From: Hyperthermus sp.
GTDB lineage: Archaea; Thermoproteota; Thermoprotei_A; Sulfolobales; Pyrodictiaceae
Assembly: GCA_003978665.1 (NCBI GenBank)
Contig: QNYQ01000012.1
Location: forward strand, 1 to 37,258
Length of the DNA: 37,258 nt
Direction: 5' to 3'
The position numbers were made by a program, and so were the translations under genes. Within the stretch, counting starts at the first letter, position 1. The number at the start of each line of letters is the position of its first letter. Positions 22,797 through 32,011 of this stretch are shown here, piece after piece. The notes under the pieces were generated by a model that searched no databases, was not told where the DNA came from, and saw only the letters and a program-made list of their open reading frames with translations.

Positions 22797-25658
22797 CTAA
22801 AATACCGGGTTATTCATTTGGATTTTCTGGATGTATGCCGCCGCGTTCAGTATGAGATAGGGTACTATGCTCCTTGGCACGTTCGTGTATCTGGGGGCTG
22901 CTCCATTATAGTAACCTGTAAGCGGGACCACTTTAAGTTCATGTATCTCCTTGAACGGTATCTGATCTATGACAGCTTGGGGGTTGGAGATTATTTCATC
23001 GAGCCTTATTATGGCGTGGATCAAGCTGCCTGCAGAGTTCTTAGCAAGGATCATGTAGAGGGAGTCCAGCGAGAGTGGCTTAAAGGATGACATGAACTCT
23101 TCAGATGATGCTATAGCTTCCGCATCTTCCACAAGCCCCCAGCGGAGCTCTCCCGTATCCGTGTCTATGAAGTAGAATACTCTTTTTACAGAGCCTGGCT
23201 TCATCATCGACTTGAGCTTGCTCTCGATTATCGTTTCGGGCAAGTTTAATGCATCAGCCAGCTCCTCAACCGTAAAGGCCATTCCACGAAGGATGTCTGC
23301 AAGCATCTCTTCCACATTACCGAGCCAGAGTCTTTCGGGCGCGCTCTCAGTTATCGATCTAGCATAGAAGGACACCTTTGTATTACTCTTCTCCACACGT
23401 ATCTTACCCAGCTTTAGCAGCTCAATGATCTCCCAGGCAGTATCTGGGTCGAAGTAGCCTTCTATAGTCTGTCTTAACGCCTCCTGGTAGGGCAGTGTAT
23501 TGTCTGATCTAAGCTTCTGTGTGACACCGAAGACTAGTTGGATGTTGTGTGCCGTCTCAACTATGTAGGGTGAGCGCTTAGCGGCCTCTAGAGCTGCTTC
23601 ATAGAAGGTTTCCCTATCCATGTTCTTTAGTAGGTCTATAGCGTCGAAACCGTTAACGTTTACCATGCTGAACCCATAGTGTGTTATCCTCGTGTAAGCG
23701 TTGCTATTGTAGCGGTACGCATACAGCATGGCCACGTATGCTAGGGTTCTTATAGCCTTTATGGGAGCTATCATTACGTATATTTTCTCATTACCCATGT
23801 ACTCTACTATGATCCTATCCATGGACGGCTGGGGATACCGGTATCTCCTAGCCTCCTTTACAAGTTCTTGGAGCTTGCGTGAAGCTCCATCACTCATTAT
23901 AACGTTAGATGGCATTGAAACTAAGCCGGCGTGTAGCTCCTGGATTACACGTTTAATCTCATCCAATACTATCGGTGAGGCTTCGGGGCCCCGGCCACGC
24001 CAGAATGGTACCACAGCGCTCTCCTGCGCTGCCTCAACTACAAGCACTTTGTTGGTATGCTCATCTATGCTGAGTACTTGCCAGTTTCTGCCACCAAGCC
24101 TTATGGTTTGCCCAACCCGCAGTATTTGTATCACATAGTCGGAGTCGAGCTCGCCTACTAGTCTCCCATCCACACTCCTAACCACATAGTTCTTCTTCTC
24201 ACCCATTGTGGTAAAGAACTCGGAGAAGCTCTTTACCCACCAACTGTAAGCGCTGTCGCCTGGATTAAATCTCCAAATCCTGTAGAACTGGGCGCCTATG
24301 CTTAGGGTACCATCACTGTCGACCTTAACCATCTTCATTGCTTGAAGATACTCTATTAGCTTATCGAACGTGCCTCTATCAAGGTCTCTGAAATAGTACA
24401 CGTTACGTAGAATGCTGTATGCCTCCTCTATCGTATGCCCCCCAGTGAGGGCCATCCCCAGTATAGCCCTGGCAGCCATGTCGAGAGGTGCCTTGGGTAG
24501 TGCTGGAGGCTCTACCCTTCCTTGGACAGCAAGTCTGGCTTCAGCTATAGCCTCCAGGAGCTCGGTCTCGTCGGTAGCTATTATCACTCCTCTTATAGTT
24601 CCATGCAAGCTATGGCCGGAGCGGCCAAGTCTTTGCAGCAGTGATGCTACTTGACCCGTAGGCCTAAACAAGATGACTTTTCTAGCATAGCCTATGTCTA
24701 TTCCAAGTTCTAGGGTCTTGGTTGCTATTATCATGTCGAGTTCTCCCGCCTTAGCACTAGCCTCTATCCTCTGCCTCTCCTCTGCTGAGATAGATGCATG
24801 ATGCACGACGACACCCTTCACTCCCATCTTCTCTATTTCACGGTGCAGGCTCTCGGCTACATGCTTTGAGTTGACAAAGACTATTGTAAGAGGCTCCATG
24901 TGTTCTAGCAGCTTCTCTGCAGCCCTCTTCCAGAACCCTGTCGAAGAAGAGTCGACATAGTCGATGACTATGCTAAGCTCTTTCCGCGCATCTACGGTTA
25001 TCACACTTAGCTTTCTCTTAGAGCTGCCCGTAAACGCCTGCGCCGCTATCTCGGGGTTGCCTATTGTTGCTGAAAGCAGTATTAATTGGAAGTCACCTGC
25101 CAGTCTTCTCAGACGCTCCAAGAGCACTGAGAGCTGAACCCCTCTCTTGCTACCAACTATTTCGTGTACCTCGTCTATGATGACCCAGCGTAGGTTCCTA
25201 TAGTGTTCACGAAACCTTGAGGCCCAGTCAAGATCTATTTCGAGGCTCTCCGGTGTCGTGACAAGTATGTGAGGTATTCTGCGCAGTCTTCTCGCTCTCT
25301 CAGAGTGGGGCACGTCACCATGCTTCCGCGCTACCCTGAATCCGAGTCTTGTAGCCCACCAGCTTATTCTCTCGTAAAGGTCGTTTATTAGTGCTCTCAG
25401 GGGTGTGATGTAGAGTAGCGATACAGGCTTGGAGTCCTCCTTAACCATCATGGATAGTATGGGGAGTAGGGCGGCTTCTGTCTTACCATAGCCTGTTGGC
25501 GCAACTATTATCACGTTGTCCCCTTGCAGTATGGGCTCTAAAGCTCTCTCCTGCACCGAGGTTAGTCTACTCCATCCACGCTCTCGGATAAGCTCCCTTA
25601 ACCTGGGCTCTAGCACGTCAAGGTAGGGCTGGCTTTCCACGGCTATGCTCGTACTCAT
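22797..25658 (-). CDS. lhr: Lhr-type ATP-dependent helicase
   Basis: SF2 helicase of the archaeal Lhr group, 953 residues. LTSVQERALEPILQGDN is the Q-motif region; Walker A is APTGYGKT (53-60); DEVH is at 162-165; SAT at 196-198; TKTLELGIDIG and QRLGRSGHS are motifs V and VI. After the RecA pair come the winged helix and the Lhr core domains (ILRVGQTIRLGGRNWQVLSID and later segments). Lhr proteins translocate 3'-5' and unwind forked DNA, with roles in repair and recombination. ATG 25658 follows GGGAGG. The final residues overlap nothing. Lies near radA and reverse gyrase, but no operon link is visible. Confidence 0.93.
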   Translation of the reverse strand: MSTSIAVESQPYLDVLEPRLRELIRERGWSRLTSVQERALEPILQGDNVIIVAPTGYGKTEAALLPILSMMVKEDSKPVSLLYITPLRALINDLYERISWWATRLGFRVARKHGDVPHSERARRLRRIPHILVTTPESLEIDLDWASRFREHYRNLRWVIIDEVHEIVGSKRGVQLSVLLERLRRLAGDFQLILLSATIGNPEIAAQAFTGSSKRKLSVITVDARKELSIVIDYVDSSSTGFWKRAAEKLLEHMEPLTIVFVNSKHVAESLHREIEKMGVKGVVVHHASISAEERQRIEASAKAGELDMIIATKTLELGIDIGYARKVILFRPTGQVASLLQRLGRSGHSLHGTIRGVIIATDETELLEAIAEARLAVQGRVEPPALPKAPLDMAARAILGMALTGGHTIEEAYSILRNVYYFRDLDRGTFDKLIEYLQAMKMVKVDSDGTLSIGAQFYRIWRFNPGDSAYSWWVKSFSEFFTTMGEKKNYVVRSVDGRLVGELDSDYVIQILRVGQTIRLGGRNWQVLSIDEHTNKVLVVEAAQESAVVPFWRGRGPEASPIVLDEIKRVIQELHAGLVSMPSNVIMSDGASRKLQELVKEARRYRYPQPSMDRIIVEYMGNEKIYVMIAPIKAIRTLAYVAMLYAYRYNSNAYTRITHYGFSMVNVNGFDAIDLLKNMDRETFYEAALEAAKRSPYIVETAHNIQLVFGVTQKLRSDNTLPYQEALRQTIEGYFDPDTAWEIIELLKLGKIRVEKSNTKVSFYARSITESAPERLWLGNVEEMLADILRGMAFTVEELADALNLPETIIESKLKSMMKPGSVKRVFYFIDTDTGELRWGLVEDAEAIASSEEFMSSFKPLSLDSLYMILAKNSAGSLIHAIIRLDEIISNPQAVIDQIPFKEIHELKVVPLTGYYNGAAPRYTNVPRSIVPYLILNAAAYIQKIQMNNPVF

Positions 25659-25803
25659 GGCCTTTCATTCCCTCCCAGCAAGCAACCTCCAGTCCTAAAC
25701 CCCTCTCAAAGCTATCGTAATCTGCCAACACCATAGTAGAGGGCTTTGCTGTGCTCGTAGTGGCTTATGGGGTTTGCACCTCTTGGTAGCGCTAGTCAAT
25801 AGG

Positions 25804-25812
25804 GTTTAATAT
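25804..25812 (+). promoter_or_regulatory. TATA box of L24e-like gene
   Basis: GTTTAATAT, predicting transcription near 25832, which lies downstream of the ATG at 25826 and so supports GTG 25850 as the start. Confidence 0.45.
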
Positions 25813-25849
25813 AGCTTAGTTAGCAATGCGGCATGGAGGTAACGGTGAG

Positions 25850-26089
25850 GTGGCTCGAACGAGACAGCATACGTGTATCGTGTGTGGTAGAAAATTCCCA
25901 GAGGGGCAAGGGATTGTATTGGTGAGGGCTGGAATCACTATAGCGTTTCACAGCAAGTCATGCCTTACAAAGTTTTTCAAGCTGTTTGTAGAGAGGGTGG
26001 AGGAAAAGGAGTTTAAGAGGCTAGTTAGGGAGCTTACCAGCGAGTTCGAGGAGATGAGGCGTATGAAGGAATCGAAGAAGAAAATATAG
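25850..26089 (+). CDS. L24e/TRASH-like zinc-binding protein
   Basis: A protein of 79 residues from GTG 25850, 9 nt after GGAGGT (25835-25840). TCIVCGRKFPEGQGIVLVRAGITIAFHSKSC has the layout of ribosomal protein L24e and TRASH domains: CxxC, then G-x-G-x-x-x-V, then F-x-S-x-x-C, followed by an aromatic helix LTKFFKLF. The second half is a charged helix rich in Glu, Lys and Arg. It may be a ribosome-associated or metal-sensing protein. It differs from true L24e in the second half, so I do not name it. Confidence 0.6.
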   Translation: MARTRQHTCIVCGRKFPEGQGIVLVRAGITIAFHSKSCLTKFFKLFVERVEEKEFKRLVRELTSEFEEMRRMKESKKKI

Positions 26090-26178
26090 TAAGCGTAGCG
26101 GGTGTAGCCGCCTAACCTGTACCGTCCATCGCCCGCCTATTCTCGTCGCGTACTACCCTCCCCAACGCCTACACAATG

Positions 26179-26382
26179 TTACTGCTTGTCTTCACGGTAT
26201 AGGTCTATTATCTTATCAAATCCAAGCTGTCTAATAATGTCGCTTGCCTTACGTTTTGCTTCATCTTCACTATCCGCTGCAACATTAACGTATAGTATCG
26301 TGCCGCGGAGATGCAGCCTATACCTTCTCTCTCCCAGAAGCTCATATACCTCAACTATTTCGAGATCGTTACTGTAATCCAT
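26179..26382 (-). CDS. Hypothetical protein, 67 aa
   Basis: Not recognised. ATG 26382 is clearly favoured by GGGAGGAGGGCGGCC directly upstream; the longer frame to 26511 is rejected. The protein is a compact alpha/beta unit: EIVEVYELLGERRYRLHLRG, TILYVNVAADSEDEAKRKASD and IIRQLGFDKIIDLYRED. It reads as strand-strand-strand-helix-helix, with the SEDEAKRKA helix start reminiscent of small DUF-type sandwich domains. Intergenic gap to the divergent gene about 155 nt. Confidence 0.6.
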   Translation of the reverse strand: MDYSNDLEIVEVYELLGERRYRLHLRGTILYVNVAADSEDEAKRKASDIIRQLGFDKIIDLYREDKQ

Positions 26383-26507
26383 GGCCGCCCTCCTCCCATG
26401 AGCCTTACCATACTGTCTCAGCCCCAGCCACAGTATCGAAGAAACGTTACCTCTTCTCCACCTATAGCCACCATCGCTGCCTGGAGGTGCTGCCTTAAAG
26501 GTACCTC

Positions 26508-26518
26508 CCATATAATAT
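26508..26518 (+). promoter_or_regulatory. TATA box of winged-helix gene at 26538
   Basis: CCATATAATAT. Transcription would begin near 26538, matching a leaderless or nearly leaderless TTG start. Confidence 0.45.
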
Positions 26519-26537
26519 GAGGGTAGGGCTGGGTGCC

Positions 26538-26771
26538 TTGAGTAAAGAGGTTAGGTGCCGCGAAGAGATCATAGGCCTGCTCTGTGCTAGCTCGTTTTTG
26601 ACATATGATGAAATCTTTGAGAAGGTCTCAGGGAAGGGTTGTACGGGTTTTTCGCGCGAGCTTATAAGGTTGGCTCTGGCCCACCTTGTAAGGGAGGGGG
26701 TTGTGTATAGGGAGCCTGACTATGAGCGGGCTAGAATGGTGTTCAGGGCAGATAGAAGAATATGCGGGTAA
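26538..26771 (+). CDS. Winged-helix-like small protein
   Basis: A protein of 77 residues from TTG 26538; the ATG at 26517 lies inside the TATA box and is unlikely. EEIIGLLCASSFLTYDEIFEKVS, FSRELIRLALAHLVREGVVYREPDYE and MVFRADRR form a typical helix-turn-helix plus wing, as in archaeal transcription regulators. Three Cys are present without a clear metal pattern. Its last 50 nt overlap the start of the next gene, so the pair is probably co-translated. Target unknown. Confidence 0.6.
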   Translation: MSKEVRCREEIIGLLCASSFLTYDEIFEKVSGKGCTGFSRELIRLALAHLVREGVVYREPDYERARMVFRADRRICG

Positions 26772-27132
26772 ACCTATCGACCACGTATTCAACAATGCTG
26801 TACGCCTGCTTGACCACGCTGAGGAGCTACTGTTGAGGATTGAGCAGAGCCTCTCAGTAGGTGAGCTTGAAAACACGTTTAGGTGCCTGGCTGCAGCGCT
26901 ACGTTACCTGTCTCTGAGCTTGAGTGGGATCGAGAAGCGCCGGCTGGAGTATCATGCTAGTAGGGTGGACGTTCTTCTCACTTACACTAAAGCACTCAGC
27001 TACTGGCTTAAGCGTGGGAGTAGAAGGGGTCTTGGAAGAGCCCGGGACCAGATGATGAGGGAAATAAATGAAATACGTAACTACTTGGCTTTGGTGGTTA
27101 AGCCCAACCTCTCTGCTACCCTCTGGAAGTAG
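26722..27132 (+). CDS. Helical hypothetical protein
   Basis: A protein of 136 residues from ATG 26722, overlapping the winged-helix gene by 50 nt; GTG/ATG alternatives upstream are weaker. It appears all-helical: HVFNNAVRLLDHAEELLLRI, ELENTFRCLAAALRYLSLSL, VDVLLTYTKALSYWL, ARDQMMREINEIRNYLALVV. This layout suits a helical bundle and could be a partner of the small DNA-binding protein. No family recognised; I cannot show HEPN catalytic residues (no RxxxxH). It ends 52 nt inside the convergent HIT gene on the other strand. Confidence 0.55.
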   Translation: MSGLEWCSGQIEEYAGKPIDHVFNNAVRLLDHAEELLLRIEQSLSVGELENTFRCLAAALRYLSLSLSGIEKRRLEYHASRVDVLLTYTKALSYWLKRGSRRGLGRARDQMMREINEIRNYLALVVKPNLSATLWK

Positions 27133-27599
27133 GGTTTGAGGTACTTGTAGGACTCATTGACGTCCTGTGAGATGACTTTTACTCCGCCTATGACTGGCAT
27201 GAAATTTGTATCACCGTTCCATCTAGGTACTATATGAACGTGTATGTGATCTTTTATGCCTGCTCCCGCTACTCTGCCAAGGTTTATGCCTATATTGAAT
27301 CCGTGAGGCTCGTACGCCTCCCTTATCGCTTCGAGAGATATTTTGATGAGTAAGTGAATTTCTAGTGCCTCGTCACGCGTTAGCTCGGTATAGTCTGCCA
27401 CATGCCTATATGGTACCACCATTACGTGACCGGTATTGTATGGGTAAAGGTTCATTATAACGTAGCTGTGCCTGCCGCGCAGCAATATTAGTGAATCGTC
27501 GTCGCTGCGCTTCTGCGCTTCACAAAAAATGCACGACGTTTTCTTGGCGTCTACGCTTTTTAGGTATGTATACCTCCATGGGGCGAAAATAATGTCCAA
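27081..27599 (-). CDS. HIT-family nucleotide hydrolase
   Basis: Histidine-triad protein, 172 residues from TTG 27599, which gives the classic start IIFAPWRYTYLKS of archaeal HIT proteins and lies behind GGTGAGAGG. CIFCEA provides a CxxC zinc site; NLYPYNTGHVMVVPYRHV is the conserved beta-sheet region; DHIHVHIVPRW (about 117-127) is the catalytic triad HxHxH. Members hydrolyse or transfer nucleotidyl groups (dinucleoside polyphosphates, AMP-lysine and similar). The longer frame to 27650 would overlap the upstream prepilin peptidase gene. It shares 52 nt with the convergent helical-protein gene. Confidence 0.9.
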   Translation of the reverse strand: MDIIFAPWRYTYLKSVDAKKTSCIFCEAQKRSDDDSLILLRGRHSYVIMNLYPYNTGHVMVVPYRHVADYTELTRDEALEIHLLIKISLEAIREAYEPHGFNIGINLGRVAGAGIKDHIHVHIVPRWNGDTNFMPVIGGVKVISQDVNESYKYLKPYFQRVAERLGLTTKAK

Positions 27600-27630
27600 T
27601 CCCCTCTCACCAATGGTGATACCAGTACTT

Positions 27631-28371
27631 CTATTTGAGGAGGGCTTCAATTGCGTTTAGGAAGAGTTTGTCGCCTAATGTGAGGCTTGCCAGATAGGCG
27701 AGCGATAGTAGAGGTATGCCTGGTATACCGTAGCTCACCCATATCTTGGAAGCGTTGTGGATACATTTCTTTTTTAACGCTTTCCTCACCTCATTAACGA
27801 TATCACTAGGCTCCATATATATATTGAAGCTTAGTCTGTATTTACCACATATGTTTAGAGGGTACCACCACGATGGTTTCTTAACTAGCACCTCTGCTTC
27901 CACAGGCTTGGCGGTGAATGCATATATCACCCTATATCTCCACGGGAGTTTTTTCAAATCTTCCCTATTCAGCGACAAGTTATAAAGAGCGTTCAACAAT
28001 CCTAGCGTCAACATTAACGTAACATAGTACATTAATGTTACCAGCACCGTTGGGAAGACCATCCCTTGTCTTGGGGCTGCAGGACTAGCCGCCATTATGA
28101 GGGCTAGTACTGCTACATCGCCCCAACCTAGTATCCTTAACCAGGCTATGATCGCCGCAAATCCAACAAGCATAGCATTAACCGTAACGTAAAGAGGCAC
28201 TAGTATTGATGGAGCAGTAAAATAATCCTGGCCCAGCCAGCCATCACACAACTTGCCCAGCACGACCAGGGCCAGTGCAATTAAATACTCCTTTTCACTT
28301 ATCTCTCTTCGCTTAACATCATCAATACTAAGGAGGGCTAGAGAAACTAAGGCTATGGCTTCAGCTATCAT
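27631..28371 (-). CDS. Archaeal prepilin/preflagellin peptidase (A24 family)
   Basis: Aspartyl membrane protease of 246 residues that cleaves class III signal peptides of archaellins and pilins. Catalytic residues are visible as DDVKRREI (Asp18 in the D-x-K-x-R-x-I motif) and GWGD (Asp85, the GxGD motif). Hydrophobic helices occur at about 2-15, 28-45, 55-80, 84-97 and 102-125, with another at the C-terminus; the soluble part about 130-220 has WYPLNICGKYRLSFNIY. No pilin or archaellum genes are in the window. ATG 28371. Lies 31 nt upstream of the HIT gene and may be co-transcribed with it. Confidence 0.85.
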   Translation of the reverse strand: MIAEAIALVSLALLSIDDVKRREISEKEYLIALALVVLGKLCDGWLGQDYFTAPSILVPLYVTVNAMLVGFAAIIAWLRILGWGDVAVLALIMAASPAAPRQGMVFPTVLVTLMYYVTLMLTLGLLNALYNLSLNREDLKKLPWRYRVIYAFTAKPVEAEVLVKKPSWWYPLNICGKYRLSFNIYMEPSDIVNEVRKALKKKCIHNASKIWVSYGIPGIPLLSLAYLASLTLGDKLFLNAIEALLK

Positions 28372-28486
28372 AGCTATCGACTCCCATAGCCTACTAAGTC
28401 ATTGACTCCTAGGGATTACTAGGTATATGAGTAGAGCGCCTAAAACAATACAGAACACCGCTGGTGGCTGGGTTCAGGATCCGAAG

Positions 28487-29002
28487 ATGAGAGGCGGCGA
28501 ACATAGTATTACGGCAGGGCCCCGTAATAGCACAACCATAATAACTATTAGCAGCCTAGTGTCGACAAGCCCTATCTGGCTAGGAGTCTTGGTGAGAGAC
28601 TACTGCATGGAAGACGTGCCAGGATTGGCTGGGATAAGGCCCGTCCGCCTTCCCCTACGTACAAGGGACGCTAAAGCGGTGGCCGAGAGGTTTAGGAGGG
28701 GCCTCTTAAGAAGGGGCAGTAGCATGTTCTTGTTGTTTTGCTTCACAAACGGCATAAAGAGGTTTTGGATTATTTGCGTCTCACCTAGCATTAAGCTTGA
28801 AAGAAGAATGGTAAAGGTTAAGGATAAGCTGAGCGGGCTGGAGATGCTGCTTCCTATACCAACGGTGCGTGTGGGCACTTGTGCTATAGCTCCGCGCTGG
28901 AGGGGTACGCGGCTAATACTGCAAGCAGAGGATCTTAAGCATTGTAGCAACTGCATATTCACGCACTCTGTTGACGAGTTAATTAGTCTTCTGGATCGCT
29001 AA
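28487..29002 (+). CDS. Hypothetical protein, about 171 aa
   Basis: Not recognised. ATG 28487 after AGGATC is preferred; the ATG at 28427 lies in a TATA-like GTATATG (28423-28429). The protein has a possible alpha/beta core: [60 protein letters not shown], then a C-terminal part with [21 protein letters not shown]. Four Cys toward the end could bind metal. It is convergent with radA, the stops overlapping by 20 nt, an arrangement often seen with housekeeping neighbours but not informative about function. Confidence 0.55.
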   Translation: MRGGEHSITAGPRNSTTIITISSLVSTSPIWLGVLVRDYCMEDVPGLAGIRPVRLPLRTRDAKAVAERFRRGLLRRGSSMFLLFCFTNGIKRFWIICVSPSIKLERRMVKVKDKLSGLEMLLPIPTVRVGTCAIAPRWRGTRLILQAEDLKHCSNCIFTHSVDELISLLDR

Positions 29003-29951
29003 TACCGTAGTCCGTTATGAGGAAGACGGCTTCACCCTCGGGAAGGTGGGGGGCATCTATTATGCGTGCTATTCTCTTGTTGCCTCGGCTCTTCCTCAGC
29101 TGAACCCTAACGCCTGGAGCATGGTAGAGTACATGGCCTCCTACGGGCTGAGTCGGATCGCCATAGAAGACGTCGGGCCGTGCCATAACTTGATTAGTTA
29201 TAACTATTGCGAGGTCATATATTTCGGCTAGTCTGGCGAGCTGGTGCAAATGCCTGTTAAGCTTCTGCTGCCGTGCTGCCAGGTTTTCCCTGCCAGGATA
29301 CTCTGCTCTGAAATGGCTCGTAACCGAGTCCACAATTACTAGTTTAATGTTCTCCTTAGGCACCATATTAAATAGTTCGTCAACTATTAGCATTTGGTGA
29401 TCGCTGTTTATAGCGCGGATGTAATAGATGTTGCCCATAGCCTCGTCGGGGTCTAGCCCCCATCTTTTAGCCATGTTTTCTATGCGCTCCCATCGAAACG
29501 TGCCCTCAGTATCAATGTATACCGCCTTCGCACTTTTATCACCTACACTTAGCCCTCCTTTCTCTTGAGGTAGCTGCACGTTGACAGCAAGCTGATGACA
29601 TATCTGTGTTTTCCCACTCCCAAATTCTCCAAAGAACTCTGTGATGGTTCTTGTCTCTATCCCTCCGCCTAGGAGGTCGTCAAGATTTCTGCTCCCCGTG
29701 GTTATTTTGCGTGTCTGGAGCCTCTCCTTCTTTACTTCGAGGGCAGTCTTGAAGCGTATGTCGAGTGCTTCCCTAGCGGCTTTGATTATCCTCTGCGCAC
29801 TAGTTATTGGTATCCCAGCTGCCGCACTAAGTTCCTGAGGCGTCGCGACCGCTATAGCCTCTATGGTGGAGTATCCCGCCTCGATTAGCCTATTGGCGGT
29901 AGCTGGCCCTACTCCGGGAAGGTCTGTTATCGATCTTACCTCTTTCGTCAA
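28983..29951 (-). CDS. radA: RadA recombinase
   Basis: Archaeal RecA/Rad51-family strand-exchange protein, 322 residues from TTG 29951. The N-terminal helix-hairpin-helix domain is [24 protein letters not shown] (about 67-70) is the polymerisation motif; Walker A is GEFGSGKT (108-115); Walker B is [11 protein letters not shown]; loop L2 runs near [20 protein letters not shown] 29951 lies 5 nt after GAGGTGA and fits the TATA at 29990-29997, whereas TTG 29981 (332 aa) would precede the predicted transcription start. Divergent from thrS. Central to homologous recombination and fork repair. Confidence 0.96.
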   Translation of the reverse strand: MTKEVRSITDLPGVGPATANRLIEAGYSTIEAIAVATPQELSAAAGIPITSAQRIIKAAREALDIRFKTALEVKKERLQTRKITTGSRNLDDLLGGGIETRTITEFFGEFGSGKTQICHQLAVNVQLPQEKGGLSVGDKSAKAVYIDTEGTFRWERIENMAKRWGLDPDEAMGNIYYIRAINSDHQMLIVDELFNMVPKENIKLVIVDSVTSHFRAEYPGRENLAARQQKLNRHLHQLARLAEIYDLAIVITNQVMARPDVFYGDPTQPVGGHVLYHAPGVRVQLRKSRGNKRIARIIDAPHLPEGEAVFLITDYGISDPED

Positions 29952-29989
29952 ATCTTTCACCTCAAATGAGCGGGGCGCCAAGTTCCCTA

Positions 29990-29997
29990 ATATATAG
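29990..29997 (-). promoter_or_regulatory. TATA box of radA
   Basis: Minus-strand CTATATAT; transcription predicted near 29967, which favours TTG 29951 over TTG 29981. Confidence 0.55.
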
Positions 29998-30004
29998 AGT
30001 TCTC

Positions 30005-30039
30005 CGGTTAACCGAAACTAAAATATTATGGCTTAAGCC
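30005..30039. promoter_or_regulatory. Two perfect 10-bp palindromes in radA-thrS spacer
   Basis: CGGTTAACCG (30005-30014) and GGCTTAAGCC (30030-30039), 25 bp start to start, just upstream of the radA TATA and ahead of a CTTATAG-like TATA for thrS (about 30055-30061). The centres GTTAAC and CTTAAG are alike. Candidate operator pair for a dimeric regulator. Confidence 0.4.
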
Positions 30040-30118
30040 TCTCCGCAACTAAACCCTTATAGCATACATGTAAGCGACCGTAACCGTCCTAGAAGGCTTA
30101 CCGTAAAGGCGAAGCAAG

Positions 30119-32011
30119 ATGCGTGTCCTGCTAATACACGCTAAAGAATTCTGGTTCAAAGCCCACAGGAAAGCTATAGACGAGGCAGAAGAGGCCTCAG
30201 CACCACCAGAAGGAAGAGCCTCAAACGCTCTCGTGGTATTCACCACAGTGGAGAAGGATGACGCAAACAACGTTGATAATGTCACATCCATAGCCGCCGC
30301 AGACATAGCCTCAGTGGCATCTAAAGTGGGAGCGGACACAATAGTAATATATCCATATGCACACCTTTCCAGCGACCTCGCACCCCCACATAAGGCTGTA
30401 GAGGCGCTACAGCTGCTAGAGGAGAAGATCAAGGAGAAGGGTGTTGGGGAGGTAATCAGAGCGCCTTTCGGCTGGTACAAGGAGTTCTACTTGCATTGCT
30501 ACGGGCACCCGCTTTCAGAGCTCTCGCGCAGCTACCAAGCTACTGAGACGAAGAAGCTACGGGTAGAGAAGAGGTATTATGTGGTTACACCGGATGGTAA
30601 GATATATAAGCCAGATGAATACTTGTCTATGGCGAACCACGACTTCCGCGCACTCATAGAGAAGGAGGCTCTAGGCAAAGAACTGGGGGAGATAGAGAAC
30701 CCTACAAACGTGCTCTGCAGCAAGTTCGGGTTTGAATGGGAAAGCATGAGCGACTATGGCCATATGAGGTACCATCCACACGCAGCACTTATGGCTGATG
30801 CAGTAGCCGAGTATTCATGGCAATTAGCCCGAGGACTAGGAATACCCGTACTGAGAGTGAAAGGCACAAACATGTTTGACCTATCCTCAAAACCCGTATA
30901 CGAGCACGCCGCCCTCTTCGGAGACAGGCTCTACGAGATGAGCACAGAAAGAAAACGCTTAGTACTAAGGTATGCTGCATGCCACCAGCAGTTCGCCATG
31001 CTCAAGGACTACATACTTAGCTACAAGGACCTTCCCCTAGGAATGTTCGAAGTAGCTGACAGCTATAGGCTTGAGCAAAGCGGAGAGGTGACACTATGCT
31101 TCCGCCTGAGGAAATTCAACATGCCCGACCTCCACATATTAACCAAGGATCTAGCCGAGGCTGTTAAGATAAGCGAGAGACTGCAGAAGGTAATACATGA
31201 GGAGGCACGCAAACTAGGCCGCGAATATTATGCAGTATACAATGTAACTGAAGACTTCTGGACAAATAGGAGAGAAGAACTCCTTGAACTTATAAGACGA
31301 GATGGAAAACCAGCTCTCATAGCCCTCTACCCGGCCGGCATATACTACTGGGTAGTGAACGTAGAATACCACATCATAGATGTGGCAGGCAGGCCACGAG
31401 AGATAGCAACATTCCAGTTTGACATAGGTAATGCCAAAAGATTCGGCATACGCTACGTAGACGCCAACAACAAAGAGAGATACCCAGTAATAATACATAC
31501 AGCCCTCATAGGCTCCATAGAGAGATACATATACATGGTATTCGATACAGCCGTTAAAAACGAGAAGGAAGGAAAAACACCCGAAATCCCACTCTGGCTA
31601 TCACCAATACAGGTTAGAATAATACCCATATCACCCAACGACCCAGGACAGAGGGAGCTAGCGGAGAAAACGGCCACCCTCCTCGAAGACAACCTAATAA
31701 GAGTAGACATAGACGACAGGGAAATAAGTCTAGGCAAAAGAATACGAGATGCTGGGAGAGAATGGATACCATACATAGTCGTAATAGGTAGACGCGAAGC
31801 CGAGACGGGCACCCTCAACGTTACCATAAGGAGGACTAACGATCGTGTAGTGCTAAAGCCCGACGAACTACTCCTAAAGATAACAGAGGAGCTCAGGGGC
31901 TATCCGAGAATAGCTTCGCCACTGCCAAGATACGTGTCACAGAGGCCAAGCCTAACCTACCTAGAGCGGTCGCTGGACAGAATGCTACGGATCATAGGTA
32001 AGGAGGAATAG
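30119..32011 (+). CDS. thrS: Threonyl-tRNA synthetase, archaeal, with editing domain
   Basis: Class II synthetase, 630 residues. Residues about 1-145 (MRVLLIHAKEFWF...) are the archaeal D-Tyr-deacylase-like editing domain that removes Ser from tRNA-Thr. The catalytic core spans about 200-485, with motif 2 YRLEQSGEVTLCFRLRKF, motif 3 GSIERYIYMVFD and zinc ligands Cys288, His339 and His460. About 490-600 is the anticodon-binding domain (LWLSPIQVRIIPIS). ATG 30119. In Sulfolobus and Aeropyrum, by contrast, editing and charging are split between two proteins; here both are in one. The next gene, glmS, follows after 117 nt. Confidence 0.96.
   Translation: MRVLLIHAKEFWFKAHRKAIDEAEEASAPPEGRASNALVVFTTVEKDDANNVDNVTSIAAADIASVASKVGADTIVIYPYAHLSSDLAPPHKAVEALQLLEEKIKEKGVGEVIRAPFGWYKEFYLHCYGHPLSELSRSYQATETKKLRVEKRYYVVTPDGKIYKPDEYLSMANHDFRALIEKEALGKELGEIENPTNVLCSKFGFEWESMSDYGHMRYHPHAALMADAVAEYSWQLARGLGIPVLRVKGTNMFDLSSKPVYEHAALFGDRLYEMSTERKRLVLRYAACHQQFAMLKDYILSYKDLPLGMFEVADSYRLEQSGEVTLCFRLRKFNMPDLHILTKDLAEAVKISERLQKVIHEEARKLGREYYAVYNVTEDFWTNRREELLELIRRDGKPALIALYPAGIYYWVVNVEYHIIDVAGRPREIATFQFDIGNAKRFGIRYVDANNKERYPVIIHTALIGSIERYIYMVFDTAVKNEKEGKTPEIPLWLSPIQVRIIPISPNDPGQRELAEKTATLLEDNLIRVDIDDREISLGKRIRDAGREWIPYIVVIGRREAETGTLNVTIRRTNDRVVLKPDELLLKITEELRGYPRIASPLPRYVSQRPSLTYLERSLDRMLRIIGKEE

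Noticed and set aside
26383-26511. 43-residue extension of the gene at 26179-26382
   Set aside because: The Arg/Gly-rich extension precedes a very strong ribosome site directly before ATG 26382.
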